Of a stretch of 64,000 bases of DNA, positions 1 to 9,261 are shown one piece after another. This DNA is from Cellulomonas shaoxiangyii. GTDB taxonomy: Bacteria > Actinomycetota > Actinomycetes > Actinomycetales > Cellulomonadaceae. The stretch is from contig NZ_CP039291.1 in assembly GCF_004798685.1 (NCBI RefSeq), positions 744,001-808,000 on the forward strand. Direction: 5' to 3'. The notes under the pieces were generated by a model. That model was not told the origin of the DNA, made no database searches, and saw nothing but the letters and a program-made list of their open reading frames with translations. The number at the start of each line of letters is the position of its first letter. Within the stretch, counting starts at the first letter, position 1. The position numbers and the translations under genes were made by a program.

Positions 1-684
1 GCCGCGCGGCTGCCGTGGACGCTCCTGCTCATGGTGCTCGGCCTCGGCGTCGGCGCCGTCGCGGCCGTCCCGCTGGCCCTGCTCGCCGCGCGCCGCCCCC
101 GGGGTGTCGTCGCGCGCGTGCTGACCTCGGGGCTGTGGGCCCTGTCCGCCGTGCCCGCGTTCGTCGTGGCGATGGGCCTCGTGGCGGTCCTCGCGCTCGG
201 TCTCGGCTGGCTGCCCACGGGCGGTCTCACCGACGCCGGCGCGGCGGTCACGCCCGGCCAGGTCGGCCGGCACCTCGTCCTGCCGGTGCTGTCCGTCGCG
301 CTGTCCCAGCTGCCCTGGATCACCCTGCACCTGTCGCGCGCGATGAGCGTCCAGCTGCGCAGCCCGGCCACGGACGCGGCCCGGCTGCGCGGCGTGCCCG
401 AGGGGCGCGTCCTGACGCGGCACGTGCTGCCGCCCGCCGCCGTTCCCACCCTCGCCGTCGCCGGGGCGCGGCTGCCCGAGGTCGTGGCCGGGTCCGTGCT
501 GGTCGAGGAGATCTTCTCCTGGCCCGGCCTGGGCCAGTCCCTCGTGGCCGCCGCGCTCGCGCAGGACTTCGCGCTGCTCGCCGCGAGCACCGTGCTGCTC
601 ACGGCCGTCGCGGTGCTCGGCGGGCTGCTCGCCGACCTGTGCCTCGTGCGGATCGACCCGAGGACGGACCCCGATGCGCTCTGA
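1..684 (+). CDS. ABC transporter permease, Dpp/Nik type (5' partial)
   Basis: This is the C-terminal part of an inner-membrane permease; the reading frame is already open at base 1, so the N-terminus lies outside the window. About 227 residues remain, with hydrophobic spans and a loop (LRSPATDAARLRGVPEGRVL) that matches the EAA-type contact with the ATPase subunit in the DppB/NikB family. It overlaps the next permease gene by 11 bases and is followed by a double ATPase and urease genes. Nickel is therefore the likely substrate, but di- or oligopeptide uptake cannot be excluded from sequence alone. Confidence 0.88.
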   Translation, partial: AARLPWTLLLMVLGLGVGAVAAVPLALLAARRPRGVVARVLTSGLWALSAVPAFVVAMGLVAVLALGLGWLPTGGLTDAGAAVTPGQVGRHLVLPVLSVALSQLPWITLHLSRAMSVQLRSPATDAARLRGVPEGRVLTRHVLPPAAVPTLAVAGARLPEVVAGSVLVEEIFSWPGLGQSLVAAALAQDFALLAASTVLLTAVAVLGGLLADLCLVRIDPRTDPDAL

Positions 685-1567
685 CCGCGTGCTGCACGAC
701 CGCCGGCCGGAGGCGGGCCCGCTCGGCGACGGCCCGCCCGACGCCCCGCGGCGCGCACCGAGGACGCGCCGGCTGCCCGCGGCCCGTGCGGTCGCGGTCG
801 CCGGGCTCGTCCTGCTGGTCGCGTACGCCGTGCTCGTCCCGCTGCTGCTGCCGGTCGACCTGGACCTCGTGGACTACGGGACCGGTGCGACGGCCCCCTC
901 CGCGGCCCACCCGTTCGGCACGGACCTGGCGGGGCGCGACCTGTTCGTGCGCTCCGCGCACGGGCTGCGCGTCTCGCTCGTCGCGGCCCTGGCCGGCGCG
1001 CTCGGGGCCGTCGTCGTCGGGTCGGTCGTGGGCGCGGCCTGCGCCCTGCTCGGCGGGCGCGCGGACCGGTGGGGGATGCGCCTGGTCGACGGCGTGAACG
1101 CCGTGCCGCACCTGCTGCTGGGCATCGTCGTGGCCGCCGCGCTGCGCGGGTCCCTCGTCACGATCGTGCTCGTCGTGGCGGCCACGCACTGGACCCAGAC
1201 GGCGCGCCTCGTGCGCGCCGAGCTGCTCGCCCTCGGCGCGCAGGACTTCTACCGCGCCGCGGTCGCGCTCGGCTTCACGCGCCGCCAGCTCCTGCGCCAC
1301 CACGCCGGGCCCCGCCTGGCCACGCAGCTCGCGGTCGCGTTCGGCCTGCTCGTGCCGCACGCCGTGTGGCACGAGTCGACGCTCACGTTCCTCGGTCTCG
1401 GGCTGCCCCCGCACCAGCCGTCGCTCGGCGCGCTGCTCGACCTGGGCCAGCAGGCGCTGCTGTCCCAGGCGTGGTGGACGCTCGCCGCGCCGGCCGGACT
1501 GCTCGTCGCCGTCACCGTCTGCCTGGCCGGCTGCCTGTCCGGCCGCGAGGGGGAGCACCATGCCTGA
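674..1567 (+). CDS. ABC transporter permease, DppC/NikC type
   Basis: Second membrane subunit of the importer, 297 residues. It has a charged cytoplasmic N-terminus, a first membrane span near residues 38-58, and then the characteristic HPFGTDLAGRD motif of DppC/NikC proteins. The EAA loop is visible as LGAQDFYRAAVALGFTRRQL, about residues 184-203. The ATG at 674 lies inside the end of the preceding permease gene, and its own stop overlaps the ATPase start, so the three genes are probably translationally coupled. Substrate assignment to nickel rests on the downstream urease genes. Confidence 0.88.
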   Translation: MRSDRVLHDRRPEAGPLGDGPPDAPRRAPRTRRLPAARAVAVAGLVLLVAYAVLVPLLLPVDLDLVDYGTGATAPSAAHPFGTDLAGRDLFVRSAHGLRVSLVAALAGALGAVVVGSVVGAACALLGGRADRWGMRLVDGVNAVPHLLLGIVVAAALRGSLVTIVLVVAATHWTQTARLVRAELLALGAQDFYRAAVALGFTRRQLLRHHAGPRLATQLAVAFGLLVPHAVWHESTLTFLGLGLPPHQPSLGALLDLGQQALLSQAWWTLAAPAGLLVAVTVCLAGCLSGREGEHHA

Positions 1568-3143
1568 ACCGCGTCCCGCGCACGCGTCGGCCTCCGTCGC
1601 CGTGCGCGGGCTCACCGTCGCCCACCAGGGCACCGTGGTGCTCGACGGGCTGGACCTCGACCTGGTGCCCGGCCGCGTGCACGTCCTGCTCGGCGCGTCG
1701 GGGGCCGGCAAGTCGACGGTGGTCGCGGCCCTCACCGGGACGCTCGCCGCCGGCGCACGCACCACGGGCACCGCGACCCTCGTGGCGAGCGGCCGGACCA
1801 CCGCGCTCGTGCCGCCCGCGCGGGAGGTGCGCCGGCTGCGCGGCCGCGTCGTCGGCACCGCGCCCCAGGGCGCGGGCGCTGCGTTCACGCCGACCGCGAC
1901 CCTCGCGGACCAGCTCCGCGAGGTGCAGCGGGCCGGGGGACGCGGCCCGCGGCTCGGCGCGGCGCACCCCCACCGGGCGGCCGGCGACGCCGAGCAGCTC
2001 GCGGAGCTCGCGCACGCCGCCGGGGTCGACCCGGCGTGGCTCACCCGGTACCCGCACCAGCTGTCCGGCGGCCAGCTCGCGCGCCTCAACCTGGTCGCCG
2101 CGATGGTCAACCACCCGCCCGTCCTGCTGGCCGACGAGCCGACGTCCGGCCTCGACGCGCAGGCCACGCGGACGGTCGGCGTGCTGCTCGCGTCCTACGC
2201 GCGGGCGGGGCACACCGTCCTCGTCATCACGCACGACGTCGCGCTGGCCCGCCAGGTCGCGGACACCGTCACGCGCGTGGCCGCGGGCCGGGTCGTCGCG
2301 CAGGGGAGCCCCGACGAGGTGCTGCGCGACCTCGCGCCGCCGGTGCGCTCGCGGGAGCCCGTGCCCGCGCACGCCCCGACGCTCGCGGCGCACGGCGTCG
2401 TCGTCGTGCGCGGCGGGCGCGCGGTCCTGGCGCCGACCGACGTCGCCGTGCGCGCGGGGGAGGTGGTCGGCCTGACCGGGCCGTCCGGCGTCGGCAAGTC
2501 GAGCCTCGCCGCGGTGCTGGCCCAGCTCGAGGCACCCGCGGCGGGGCACGTCACGCTCGCCGGGCGGCGCGTGCCGGGTGCCGGCCTCGACCTGCCGCCC
2601 GCGCAGCGGCGCCGCGTCGCGTGGGTCTCGCAGCACCCGCGCACCGCCGTGGACGCCCGCATGACCCTGCGCCGCGCCATCGAGCTGCCCGCGCGGCTCG
2701 CCGGCCGCGACGTCGACGCGGCCGCGGCGGCCGCCGCCGTCGGGCTGGACGCGGCCCTGCTCGGGCGCCGTCCGCACGAGGTGTCCGGCGGGGAGCTGCA
2801 GCGCGCGTGCGTCGCCCGGGCGCTGGCCCTCCAGCCGGAGTTCCTCGTGCTGGACGAGGTGACGTCCATGCTCGACGACCGCACCGCCGCGGACGTCCTC
2901 GACACGGTCCACCGGGTCGCGGCCGCCGGCACCGGCGTGCTCCTGGTCAGCCACGACGTGGCGGCGCTGCGCACGGTCTGCGACCGTGTGCTGTCCTTGC
3001 GTCCGGCCGACGGCGGCGCGGTGCTGGAGACCTGGGCGGCGACCGCCACCACGGCCGGCACCGGGCCCGCCCGACCGCCGGCCGCCCTGCCGTCCCCCAC
3101 CCCGAGCCCCGTCCGGAAAGGCACCGAGACCGCATGCACCTGA
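1560..3143 (+). CDS. ABC transporter ATP-binding protein with two fused ATPase domains
   Basis: A 527-residue protein carrying both importer ATPases in one chain, equivalent to NikD plus NikE. Domain 1 shows Walker [10 protein letters not shown], signature LSGGQ and Walker B VLLADEP. Domain 2 repeats this with [14 protein letters not shown] and FLVLDEV. Both appear catalytically complete. The start codon overlaps the upstream permease by 8 bases, and the last codons overlap the ureA start by 10 bases, which ties this transporter into the urease operon. The inferred role is to drive nickel uptake for urease assembly; peptide transport is the alternative. Confidence 0.88.
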   Translation: MPEPRPAHASASVAVRGLTVAHQGTVVLDGLDLDLVPGRVHVLLGASGAGKSTVVAALTGTLAAGARTTGTATLVASGRTTALVPPAREVRRLRGRVVGTAPQGAGAAFTPTATLADQLREVQRAGGRGPRLGAAHPHRAAGDAEQLAELAHAAGVDPAWLTRYPHQLSGGQLARLNLVAAMVNHPPVLLADEPTSGLDAQATRTVGVLLASYARAGHTVLVITHDVALARQVADTVTRVAAGRVVAQGSPDEVLRDLAPPVRSREPVPAHAPTLAAHGVVVVRGGRAVLAPTDVAVRAGEVVGLTGPSGVGKSSLAAVLAQLEAPAAGHVTLAGRRVPGAGLDLPPAQRRRVAWVSQHPRTAVDARMTLRRAIELPARLAGRDVDAAAAAAAVGLDAALLGRRPHEVSGGELQRACVARALALQPEFLVLDEVTSMLDDRTAADVLDTVHRVAAAGTGVLLVSHDVAALRTVCDRVLSLRPADGGAVLETWAATATTAGTGPARPPAALPSPTPSPVRKGTETACT

Positions 3144-3436
3144 CCCCCGCCGACCAGGAGAAGCTGCTGCTCGCCGTGGCGGGCATGGTCGCCCGCGACC
3201 GCCTCGCGCGCGGCGTGCGGCTCAACCACCCCGAGACCGTGGCGCTGCTGACCACGTGGGTCATCGAGCGCGCACGCGACGGCGCGTCCGTCGCCGAGCT
3301 GATGGAGTCGGGCCGCCACGTGCTCACGCGGGACGACGTGATGCCCGAGGTCGCGGACATGCTCACCGACGTCCAGGTGGAGGCGACCTTCGACGACGGG
3401 CGCAAGCTCGTCACCCTCCACCAGCCGATCGCCTGA
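3134..3436 (+). CDS. ureA: Urease subunit gamma
   Basis: A 100-residue UreA, the normal family length. It shows the expected N-terminus ([20 protein letters not shown]), the LNHPE segment and the C-terminal VTLHQPI motif. It forms the urease (UreABC)3 assembly with the beta and alpha parts encoded by the next gene. The ATG at 3134 lies within the last codons of the transporter ATPase gene, so nickel importer and enzyme are probably expressed together. The gap to the next gene is 32 bases and contains GAGGAGAA, a good ribosome binding site. Confidence 0.97.
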   Translation: MHLTPADQEKLLLAVAGMVARDRLARGVRLNHPETVALLTTWVIERARDGASVAELMESGRHVLTRDDVMPEVADMLTDVQVEATFDDGRKLVTLHQPIA

Positions 3437-3468
3437 CCCGGCGCCCGCCGGCCGTCCCGAGGAGAACC

Positions 3469-5565
3469 ATGGCCCACCACGCCACCAGCGGCCCGGGTGC
3501 CGTCCGAGTCGCCGACGGCACGGTCGCGCTGAACGCCGACCGCGCCCCGCACGAGCGCATCGAGCTCGTGGTGCTCAACACCGGCGACCGGCCCGTGCAG
3601 ATCGGCTCCCACCTGCACCTGCCGGACGCCAACCCGGCCCTGCGCTTCGACCGCGCGGCCGCCCACGGGTTCCGGCTCGACGTGCCCGCCGGCACGTCCC
3701 AGCGCTTCGAGCCGGGGGCCTCCCGCACGGTCACCGCCGTCACCCTGCGCGGGGCGCGCCGCGTGCCCGGCATCCGCCGCGGCAAGGAGGACGGCGGCGA
3801 GCTCGGGCCCGTCGTCGTCCCGGACGCCGCTCCCGACGCGTCGCCCGCCGCTCCGGTGCCGGCGCTCGTCGTGCCGCGCGCGCGGTACGCGGCCCTCTAC
3901 GGCCCCACGGTGGGCGACCAGGTGCGCCTCGGGGACACGGACCTGTGGATCGAGGTCGAGGAGGACCGCACCGTCGGCGGCGACGAGGCCGTGTTCGGCG
4001 GTGGCAAGTCCATCCGCGAGTCGATGCTGCAGGGGTCGACGACGCGGGCCGAGGGCGCCCCCGACACCGTCATCACCAACGTCGTCGTGCTCGACTGGTG
4101 GGGCGTGGTCCGCGCGGACGTCGGCATCCGCGACGGCCGGATCGTGGCCCTCGGCAAGGCCGGCAACCCCGACGTGGCCGACGGCGTGCACCCCGCGCTG
4201 CGCATCGGCCCGTCCACCGACGTCATCAGCGGCGAGGGGCGGATCCTCACGGCCGGCGGCTTCGACGCCCACGTGCACCTGATCTCCCCGTCGCAGGTGC
4301 ACGAGGCGCTGGCCACGGGCATCACCACGATCGCGGGCGGGGGCACCGGCCCGTCCGAGGGCACCAAGGCCACCACCGTCACGCCCGGCGCGTGGCACCT
4401 GCGCGCGATCCACCGCAGCCTCGACCACCTGCCCGTCAACGTGCTGCTGCTCGGCAAGGGCAACACCGTCAGCGCCGCGGGGCTCGCGGAGCAGGCGCTC
4501 GCGGGCGCCGCGGGGTACAAGGTGCACGAGGACTGGGGCTCGACGCCGGCCGCGCTCGACGCCGCGCTGCGGGCCGCGCAGGAGTGGGGCCTGCAGGTCG
4601 CGCTGCACTCCGACTCGCTCAACGAGGCGGGCTTCCTCGAGTCCACGGTCGGTGCGATCGGGGGACGCTCGATCCACGCCTTCCACACCGAGGGCGCGGG
4701 CGGCGGGCACGCCCCCGACATCATGCGGCTGGCGGGCGAGCCCTACGTCCTGCCCGGCTCGACCAACCCCACGCTGCCGCACACCCGCAACACCGTCGCC
4801 GAGCACCTCGACATGCTCATGGTGTGCCACCACCTGAACCCGCGGGTGCCGGAGGACCTGGCGTTCGCGGAGTCGCGCATCCGCGCCACGACGATCGCGG
4901 CCGAGGACGTGCTGCACGACATGGGCGCGATCTCCATGACGTCGTCCGACGCCCAGGCGATGGGCCGCATCGGCGAGGTCGTCACGCGGACCTGGCAGGT
5001 CGCGCACGTGATGAAGCACCGCCGCGGCGCGCTGTCGGGCGCCCTGCCGGCCGACAACGAGCGCGCCCGCCGGTACGTCGCGAAGTACACGATCAACCCG
5101 GCGATCGCGCACGGGGTCGACGCCGAGATCGGGTCGGTGGAGGTCGGCAAGCTCGCCGACCTCGTGCTGTGGGACCCGCGGTTCTTCGGGGTGCGGCCGG
5201 ACGTCGTCGTCAAGGGCGGCGCCCTCGTGTGGGGCGCGCTCGGCGACCCCAACGCGTCCATCCCCTCGCCGCAGCCGGTGCTCCTGCGGCCCGCGCTCGC
5301 CGACGCGGCGGGCGCGGACCACTCCGTCTCCTTCGTCGCGCCGGCGGCCCTCGCCGACGGGCTGGCCGAGCGGCTGGGCCTGCGGCGGCGGCTCGCGGCG
5401 GTCGCCGACACCCGCGAGGTGACCAAGGAGCACATGCGGAACAACGACGTGTGCCCGCGCATCGACATCGACCCCGAGACCTTCGGGATCGAGGTGGACG
5501 GCGAGCGCGTGGAGCCGGCACCCGTCGACGAGGTCCCGCTCGCCCGCCTCTACTCGATGTTCTGA
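3469..5565 (+). CDS. ureC: Urease beta-alpha fusion (UreB-UreC in one chain)
   Basis: A 698-residue protein joining the beta subunit (about residues 1-106) to the alpha subunit (about 133-698) through a short Ala/Pro-rich linker, with no stop or internal frame change. All nickel-site residues are visible: H268 and H270 (HVH), the lysine to be carbamylated K351 (GYKVHEDW), H380, H406 and D494. The flap Cys453 and catalytic His454 lie in MVCHHLNP. The beta part has [10 protein letters not shown]. Hydrolyses urea to ammonia and carbamate in the cytoplasm. Separate ureB and ureC genes are usual in bacteria, and Helicobacter fuses gamma with beta, so beta-alpha fusion is unusual. Confidence 0.95.
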   Translation: MAHHATSGPGAVRVADGTVALNADRAPHERIELVVLNTGDRPVQIGSHLHLPDANPALRFDRAAAHGFRLDVPAGTSQRFEPGASRTVTAVTLRGARRVPGIRRGKEDGGELGPVVVPDAAPDASPAAPVPALVVPRARYAALYGPTVGDQVRLGDTDLWIEVEEDRTVGGDEAVFGGGKSIRESMLQGSTTRAEGAPDTVITNVVVLDWWGVVRADVGIRDGRIVALGKAGNPDVADGVHPALRIGPSTDVISGEGRILTAGGFDAHVHLISPSQVHEALATGITTIAGGGTGPSEGTKATTVTPGAWHLRAIHRSLDHLPVNVLLLGKGNTVSAAGLAEQALAGAAGYKVHEDWGSTPAALDAALRAAQEWGLQVALHSDSLNEAGFLESTVGAIGGRSIHAFHTEGAGGGHAPDIMRLAGEPYVLPGSTNPTLPHTRNTVAEHLDMLMVCHHLNPRVPEDLAFAESRIRATTIAAEDVLHDMGAISMTSSDAQAMGRIGEVVTRTWQVAHVMKHRRGALSGALPADNERARRYVAKYTINPAIAHGVDAEIGSVEVGKLADLVLWDPRFFGVRPDVVVKGGALVWGALGDPNASIPSPQPVLLRPALADAAGADHSVSFVAPAALADGLAERLGLRRRLAAVADTREVTKEHMRNNDVCPRIDIDPETFGIEVDGERVEPAPVDEVPLARLYSMF

Positions 5566-5632
5566 TGGTGGCGTCCTGATGGTGGCGTCCTGATGGTGGC
5601 GTCCTGATGGCGGCGTCCTGATGGCGGCGCCC
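5563..5632 (+). repeat. Five tandem 14-bp units, each with an overlapping stop-start TGATG
   Basis: The unit TGATGGTGGCGTCC is repeated five times exactly every 14 bases, at 5563, 5577, 5591, 5605 and 5619 (the last two with one or two substitutions). The first TGA is the stop of the urease fusion gene and the last ATG (5621) is the ureF start. Each internal ATG opens a four-codon reading frame (Met-Val/Ala-Ala-Ser) that ends on the TGA overlapping the next ATG. GGTGG in each unit could act as a weak ribosome binding site. This looks like slippage duplication of a coupled gene junction. Confidence 0.95.
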
Positions 5633-6331
5633 ACCACCGGTGCGGCGGCCGGCGTCGCACCGTCCGCCCTGCTGCTCACGCTGCTCGCGGACGCCCGCCT
5701 GCCGTCCGGCGGGCACACGCAGTCCGGCGGCCTCGAGCCGGCCGTGCGCGCCGGCATGCGGCCCGCGGACGTCGCGGCGTACGCGCGCGCCCGGCTGCGC
5801 ACGGTGACCGCCGTGGAGGCCGGGACGGCCGTCGTCGCGCGTGCCGCCGCCGCCGCGGGGGAGGACCTGGGACCGGTCGAGGCCGCGTGGGCCGCGCGGA
5901 CGCCGTCACCGGCGCTGCGTGCGAACGCGCGCCGGCTCGGCCGCGGCCAGCTGCGCGTCGCCCGGGCGCTGTGGCCGGCCGCCCCCGGCGACGGCCCGGA
6001 CCCGTGCGACGACCCGCGCGCCCGGACCTGGTCGCGGCCCGTGGTGCTCGGCGTCCTGGCGCACCGCGCCGGGGTGGACGCCCGCGACCTCGGTCGCCTC
6101 GTCGGCTACGACGACCTGCAGACTGTGGTCGCGGCGCTGCTCAAGCTCGAGCCCGGGGACCCGCTGGAGATGTCCGGCACGGTCCTCGCCCTCCTCCCGG
6201 AGGTCGAGGAGCTGGCCGCACGCGTGGCGCCGCTGCGCCGCCCCGGGGAGATCCCGGCCGGCGGGGCGCCGCTCATGGAACGGTGGGCGCAGGCCCACGC
6301 CGTCACGACCGAGAGGCTGTTCAGTGCCTGA
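5621..6331 (+). CDS. ureF: Urease accessory protein UreF
   Basis: A 236-residue UreF recognisable by [22 protein letters not shown] near the N-terminus. The family acts with UreD and UreG as the urease activation complex, gating nickel insertion and GTP hydrolysis. The start used is the last ATG of the upstream TGATG repeat; none of the earlier ATGs reads into this protein because each is closed after four codons. It overlaps the ureG GTG start by 8 bases. Confidence 0.95.
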   Translation: MAAPTTGAAAGVAPSALLLTLLADARLPSGGHTQSGGLEPAVRAGMRPADVAAYARARLRTVTAVEAGTAVVARAAAAAGEDLGPVEAAWAARTPSPALRANARRLGRGQLRVARALWPAAPGDGPDPCDDPRARTWSRPVVLGVLAHRAGVDARDLGRLVGYDDLQTVVAALLKLEPGDPLEMSGTVLALLPEVEELAARVAPLRRPGEIPAGGAPLMERWAQAHAVTTERLFSA

Positions 6332-7118
6332 GCACACCGCACCCGTCGCGCCCACGACCACGCCCGTCCCGCAGCGCGCGATGCGGCTCGGCGTCGCCGG
6401 CCCCGTCGGGACGGGCAAGAGCTCGCTCATCGCGACGCTCTGCCGCCGGCTGGCCGACCGGATCTCCCTCGCCGTCGTGACCAACGACATCTACACCGAC
6501 GAGGACGCGCGCTTCCTGCGCGCGGCCGGGGTGCTCGACCCCGAGCGCATCCGGCCCGTCGAGACCGGCGCGTGCCCGCACACCGCGATCCGCGACGACG
6601 TGACCGCGAACCTGCTCGCGGCGGAGGACCTGGAGGCGGACTTCGCCCCGCTCGACCTCGTCGTGATCGAGTCCGGCGGTGACAACCTGACCGCGACGTT
6701 CTCGCCCGCACTCGTGGACGCCCAGCTCTTCGTGCTCGACGTCGCCGGCGGCGGCGACGTGGTGCGCAAGGGCGGGCCGGGCATCGCGCGCGCGGACCTG
6801 CTCGTGGTCAACAAGACCGACCTGGGCCCGTACGTGGGCGTGGACGTCGAGCGGATGGTGCGCGAGGGACGCGAGGCGCGTGCGGGCCGCCCGGTGGTCG
6901 CGCTGTCGAAGCACGACGAGGCGTCCGTGCAGGAGCTGGTCGACTGGGTGCTCGGCACGCTCGCCTCCTACCGGGCCGGCGGTCACGTGGCGGTCGACCC
7001 GGGCCCGATGGCGCCGCACTTCCACGCCGACGAGGAGCACGAGCACGCGCACGGCGACGAGCCGCACACGCACGCCGAGCAGCACGCGCACGCGCCGGCC
7101 GGGACGCACCCGGCGTGA
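6324..7118 (+). CDS. ureG: Urease accessory GTPase UreG with C-terminal His-rich tail
   Basis: A 264-residue G3E-family GTPase. It has a P-loop at residues 26-34 (GPVGTGKSS), the metal-binding Cys84-Pro-His86, VVIESGGDN and the NKTD guanine-specificity motif. Residues 232-262 form a tail with ten histidines in 31 positions (for example [12 protein letters not shown]), a likely nickel-binding extension. Where UreG proteins carry such stretches they are more often N-terminal. The GTG at 6324 is chosen because it gives the usual few-base overlap with ureF; an ATG at 6381 would give a shorter protein starting just before the P-loop strand. No ureE is present. Confidence 0.95.
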   Translation: MPEHTAPVAPTTTPVPQRAMRLGVAGPVGTGKSSLIATLCRRLADRISLAVVTNDIYTDEDARFLRAAGVLDPERIRPVETGACPHTAIRDDVTANLLAAEDLEADFAPLDLVVIESGGDNLTATFSPALVDAQLFVLDVAGGGDVVRKGGPGIARADLLVVNKTDLGPYVGVDVERMVREGREARAGRPVVALSKHDEASVQELVDWVLGTLASYRAGGHVAVDPGPMAPHFHADEEHEHAHGDEPHTHAEQHAHAPAGTHPA

Positions 7119-8053
7119 CGCGGATCACCGTCGCGCCGGGCGCCGGCCGGTCGGTGCTCGGCCTGCGGTCGGGTGCCCTGGCCGTGCGCGTCCTCGCGCA
7201 GGACGAGGCGGGGGCACGGGTGGCGCTCGTCGCCAACGGCGCCCTGCTGCTCGCGGGGGACGCCGTCACGGTGCAGGTCGAGGTCGCCGACGGCGCCTGG
7301 CTGGAGGTCGTCGAGACCACCGGCACGGTCGCGTACGGGGGCCCGGAGCCGTCGCGCTGGGACGTCGACGTGCGGCTGGGCGCGGGGTCCACCCTGTGCT
7401 GGGACGCGCTGCCGTTCGTCGTCTCGCACGGGGCGCGCACGCACCGGCGCACCGACGTGCACCTCGGCGACGGCGCCCGCGCGCTGCTGCGCGAGACGCT
7501 CGTGCTGGGACGCGCCGGGCAGGCGGGCGGCGACCTGTGGACCCGGACCGCGGCGTACGACGCGCACGGCCTGCTGCAGGTCGAGGAGCTCGACCTGTCC
7601 CGGGCGACGCGGGGCCTGCCCGGGGTGCTGGCGACCACGGCCGCGGCGGCGGCGTGCCGCGTGGTCGACACGGTCCTGGCGCTGGGCTGGTCGCCGGCCG
7701 CGGACCCCGGCCCGGACGACGCGGCGACGCTCCTCGCGCTGGACCGCCCCGGTGCGGTGCTGCGCTGGCTCGGGTCCGAGCTGCACCGCGACACGGTCGG
7801 CGACCGCTGCGTGGCGGCGTGGGGGGACGAGCTCGCCGCCGGCCGCGCGGCACCGTCGTCGCACGCGGCACCGTCCTCGCACGCGCCCCCGCCCGCGCCC
7901 GCGCGGGTCGTCCCGACCCCGGCGCCGGCGCGCGACCCGGTCGCCCCCTCCCCGTCCCGCCCGCCGCGCGGCGCCGCGCCGCCCGGCCCACCCCCGCGCG
8001 CCGAGCGCGCCCACCCGACCTTCCGCACCACCGTCACCGAGGAGTACGCATGA
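7115..8053 (+). CDS. ureD: Urease accessory protein UreD/UreH
   Basis: A 312-residue UreD, the scaffold that binds apo-urease with UreF and UreG. Conserved family features include the [10 protein letters not shown] and [11 protein letters not shown] segments. The conserved domain ends near residue 245; the remaining ~65 residues are Pro/Ala/Ser-rich, including a repeated APSSHA, and look like a disordered extension. Starts on GTG overlapping the ureG stop by four bases (GTGA) and ends overlapping the next ATG (ATGA), so it is coupled on both sides. Confidence 0.9.
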   Translation: MTRITVAPGAGRSVLGLRSGALAVRVLAQDEAGARVALVANGALLLAGDAVTVQVEVADGAWLEVVETTGTVAYGGPEPSRWDVDVRLGAGSTLCWDALPFVVSHGARTHRRTDVHLGDGARALLRETLVLGRAGQAGGDLWTRTAAYDAHGLLQVEELDLSRATRGLPGVLATTAAAAACRVVDTVLALGWSPAADPGPDDAATLLALDRPGAVLRWLGSELHRDTVGDRCVAAWGDELAAGRAAPSSHAAPSSHAPPPAPARVVPTPAPARDPVAPSPSRPPRGAAPPGPPPRAERAHPTFRTTVTEEYA

Positions 8054-9195
8054 CCACCACCGTCGCCGGGTTCGCCGGCGTCACCGGGAACGCCGGCGTC
8101 AAGGACGCCGTCCCGGACGTCAGCCTCGTGCACGCCACGGGCCCCACCACGTCGTCGGCCGTGTTCACCCGGTCCCTGTTCGCCGGCCCGAGCGTCGAGC
8201 TCAGCCGCAGCGGCGACCTCGCCGGCCTGCGTGCCGTCGTGGTCGTGTCGGGCAACGCGAACGTCGCGACCGGTGCGGCCGGCCTGGCCGACGCGGGCGC
8301 GCTGCGCGACTGGGCCGCGGACCGCGCCGGCTGCGCGCCCGAGCAGGTGCTCGTCGCCTCCACGGGCGTGATCGGCGTCCCGTACCCCATGGACCGGCTG
8401 CGCGCCGGCCTCGCCGCCCTGCCGGCGGCCGCACCGGTCGACCTCGACGCGGTCGCGCAGGCGATCATGACGACGGACACGCACCCCAAGGTCGCGACGC
8501 GGCAGGTCGGCGCGGCGCGCGTGGTCGGCATCGCGAAGGGCGTCGGGATGATCGAGCCCGACATGGCGACCATGCTGTCGTTCGTCTACACGGACGCCGA
8601 GGTGCCGGCCGACGACCTCGACCGGATCTTCCGCTCGGTGGTCGCGCGGACGTACAACGCCGTCAGCGTCGACACCGACACGTCGACGTCCGACACGGCC
8701 GCGGTCCTCGCGTCGGGCGCCGCCGGGCCCGTCGACCTCGCCGAGCTCGAGGCGGCCCTGCTCGAGGTGTGCACCGCGCTCGTGCGCATGATCGCGTCGG
8801 ACGGCGAGGGCGCGTCGACGCTGATCGAGGTGCGGGTGACCGGGGCGCGCGACGACGCGCAGGCCAAGCTGGTCGGCAAGTCCGTGGTCAACTCCCCGCT
8901 GGTCAAGACGGCCGTGCACGGCGCCGACCCCAACTGGGGGCGGGTCGCGATGGCCATCGGCAAGTGCTCGACCGAGACCGACATCCGCCAGGAGGCGGTC
9001 CGCATCGCGTTCGGCGGCCTGGAGACCTACCCGACGCTGCCCACGCCCGACGTCCGGGCGCAGCTCGAGGCGTACCTGGGCCGCGACGAGGTCGTCGTCG
9101 AGATCGACCTGGGCATCGCCGACGGCGCGTTCACCGTGTACGGCTGCGACCTGACCGAGGGCTACATCCGCATCAACGCGGACTACACGACCTGA
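8050..9195 (+). CDS. argJ: ArgJ-family ornithine/glutamate N-acetyltransferase in the urease operon
   Basis: A 381-residue ArgJ-fold protein. The oxyanion-hole Thr-Gly is in STGVIG (T105-G106), and the self-cleavage site is Ala173-Thr174 in DMATMLSF, so the autoprocessed alpha/beta enzyme should form. NSPLVKTAVHGADPNWGR and the terminal INADYTT are typical. The family moves acetyl groups between N-acetylornithine and glutamate in arginine synthesis. Its ATG overlaps the ureD stop (ATGA), so it belongs to this operon. There are no other arg genes here, so it may be a paralogue acting on an ornithine- or arginine-related compound rather than the housekeeping enzyme. Confidence 0.85.
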   Translation: MTTTVAGFAGVTGNAGVKDAVPDVSLVHATGPTTSSAVFTRSLFAGPSVELSRSGDLAGLRAVVVVSGNANVATGAAGLADAGALRDWAADRAGCAPEQVLVASTGVIGVPYPMDRLRAGLAALPAAAPVDLDAVAQAIMTTDTHPKVATRQVGAARVVGIAKGVGMIEPDMATMLSFVYTDAEVPADDLDRIFRSVVARTYNAVSVDTDTSTSDTAAVLASGAAGPVDLAELEAALLEVCTALVRMIASDGEGASTLIEVRVTGARDDAQAKLVGKSVVNSPLVKTAVHGADPNWGRVAMAIGKCSTETDIRQEAVRIAFGGLETYPTLPTPDVRAQLEAYLGRDEVVVEIDLGIADGAFTVYGCDLTEGYIRINADYTT

Positions 9196-9210
9196 CCGCG
9201 GGAGGGCCGG

Positions 9211-9241
9211 CGGTGCGCGCGGGAGTCCGCCGCGCGCACCG
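9211..9241. terminator. Bidirectional hairpin between the convergent argJ-like and esterase genes
   Basis: Perfect 12-bp arms CGGTGCGCGCGG (9211-9222) and CCGCGCGCACCG (9230-9241) around a 7-base loop. No T-run follows, which is common for terminators in high-GC actinobacteria. It sits between the two convergent stops. Confidence 0.7.
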
Positions 9242-9261
9242 CCGCGCTCGCCACCGTCCCG

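Noticed and set aside
1512..2954. Long minus-strand frames opposite the transporter ATPase
   Set aside because: Antisense to two complete Walker A/B ATPase domains; no independent support.
2947..5802. A 951-codon open frame antisense to the urease genes
   Set aside because: High GC keeps antisense frames open; its product is a His/Arg/Asp-rich shadow of the urease sequence and has no family resemblance.
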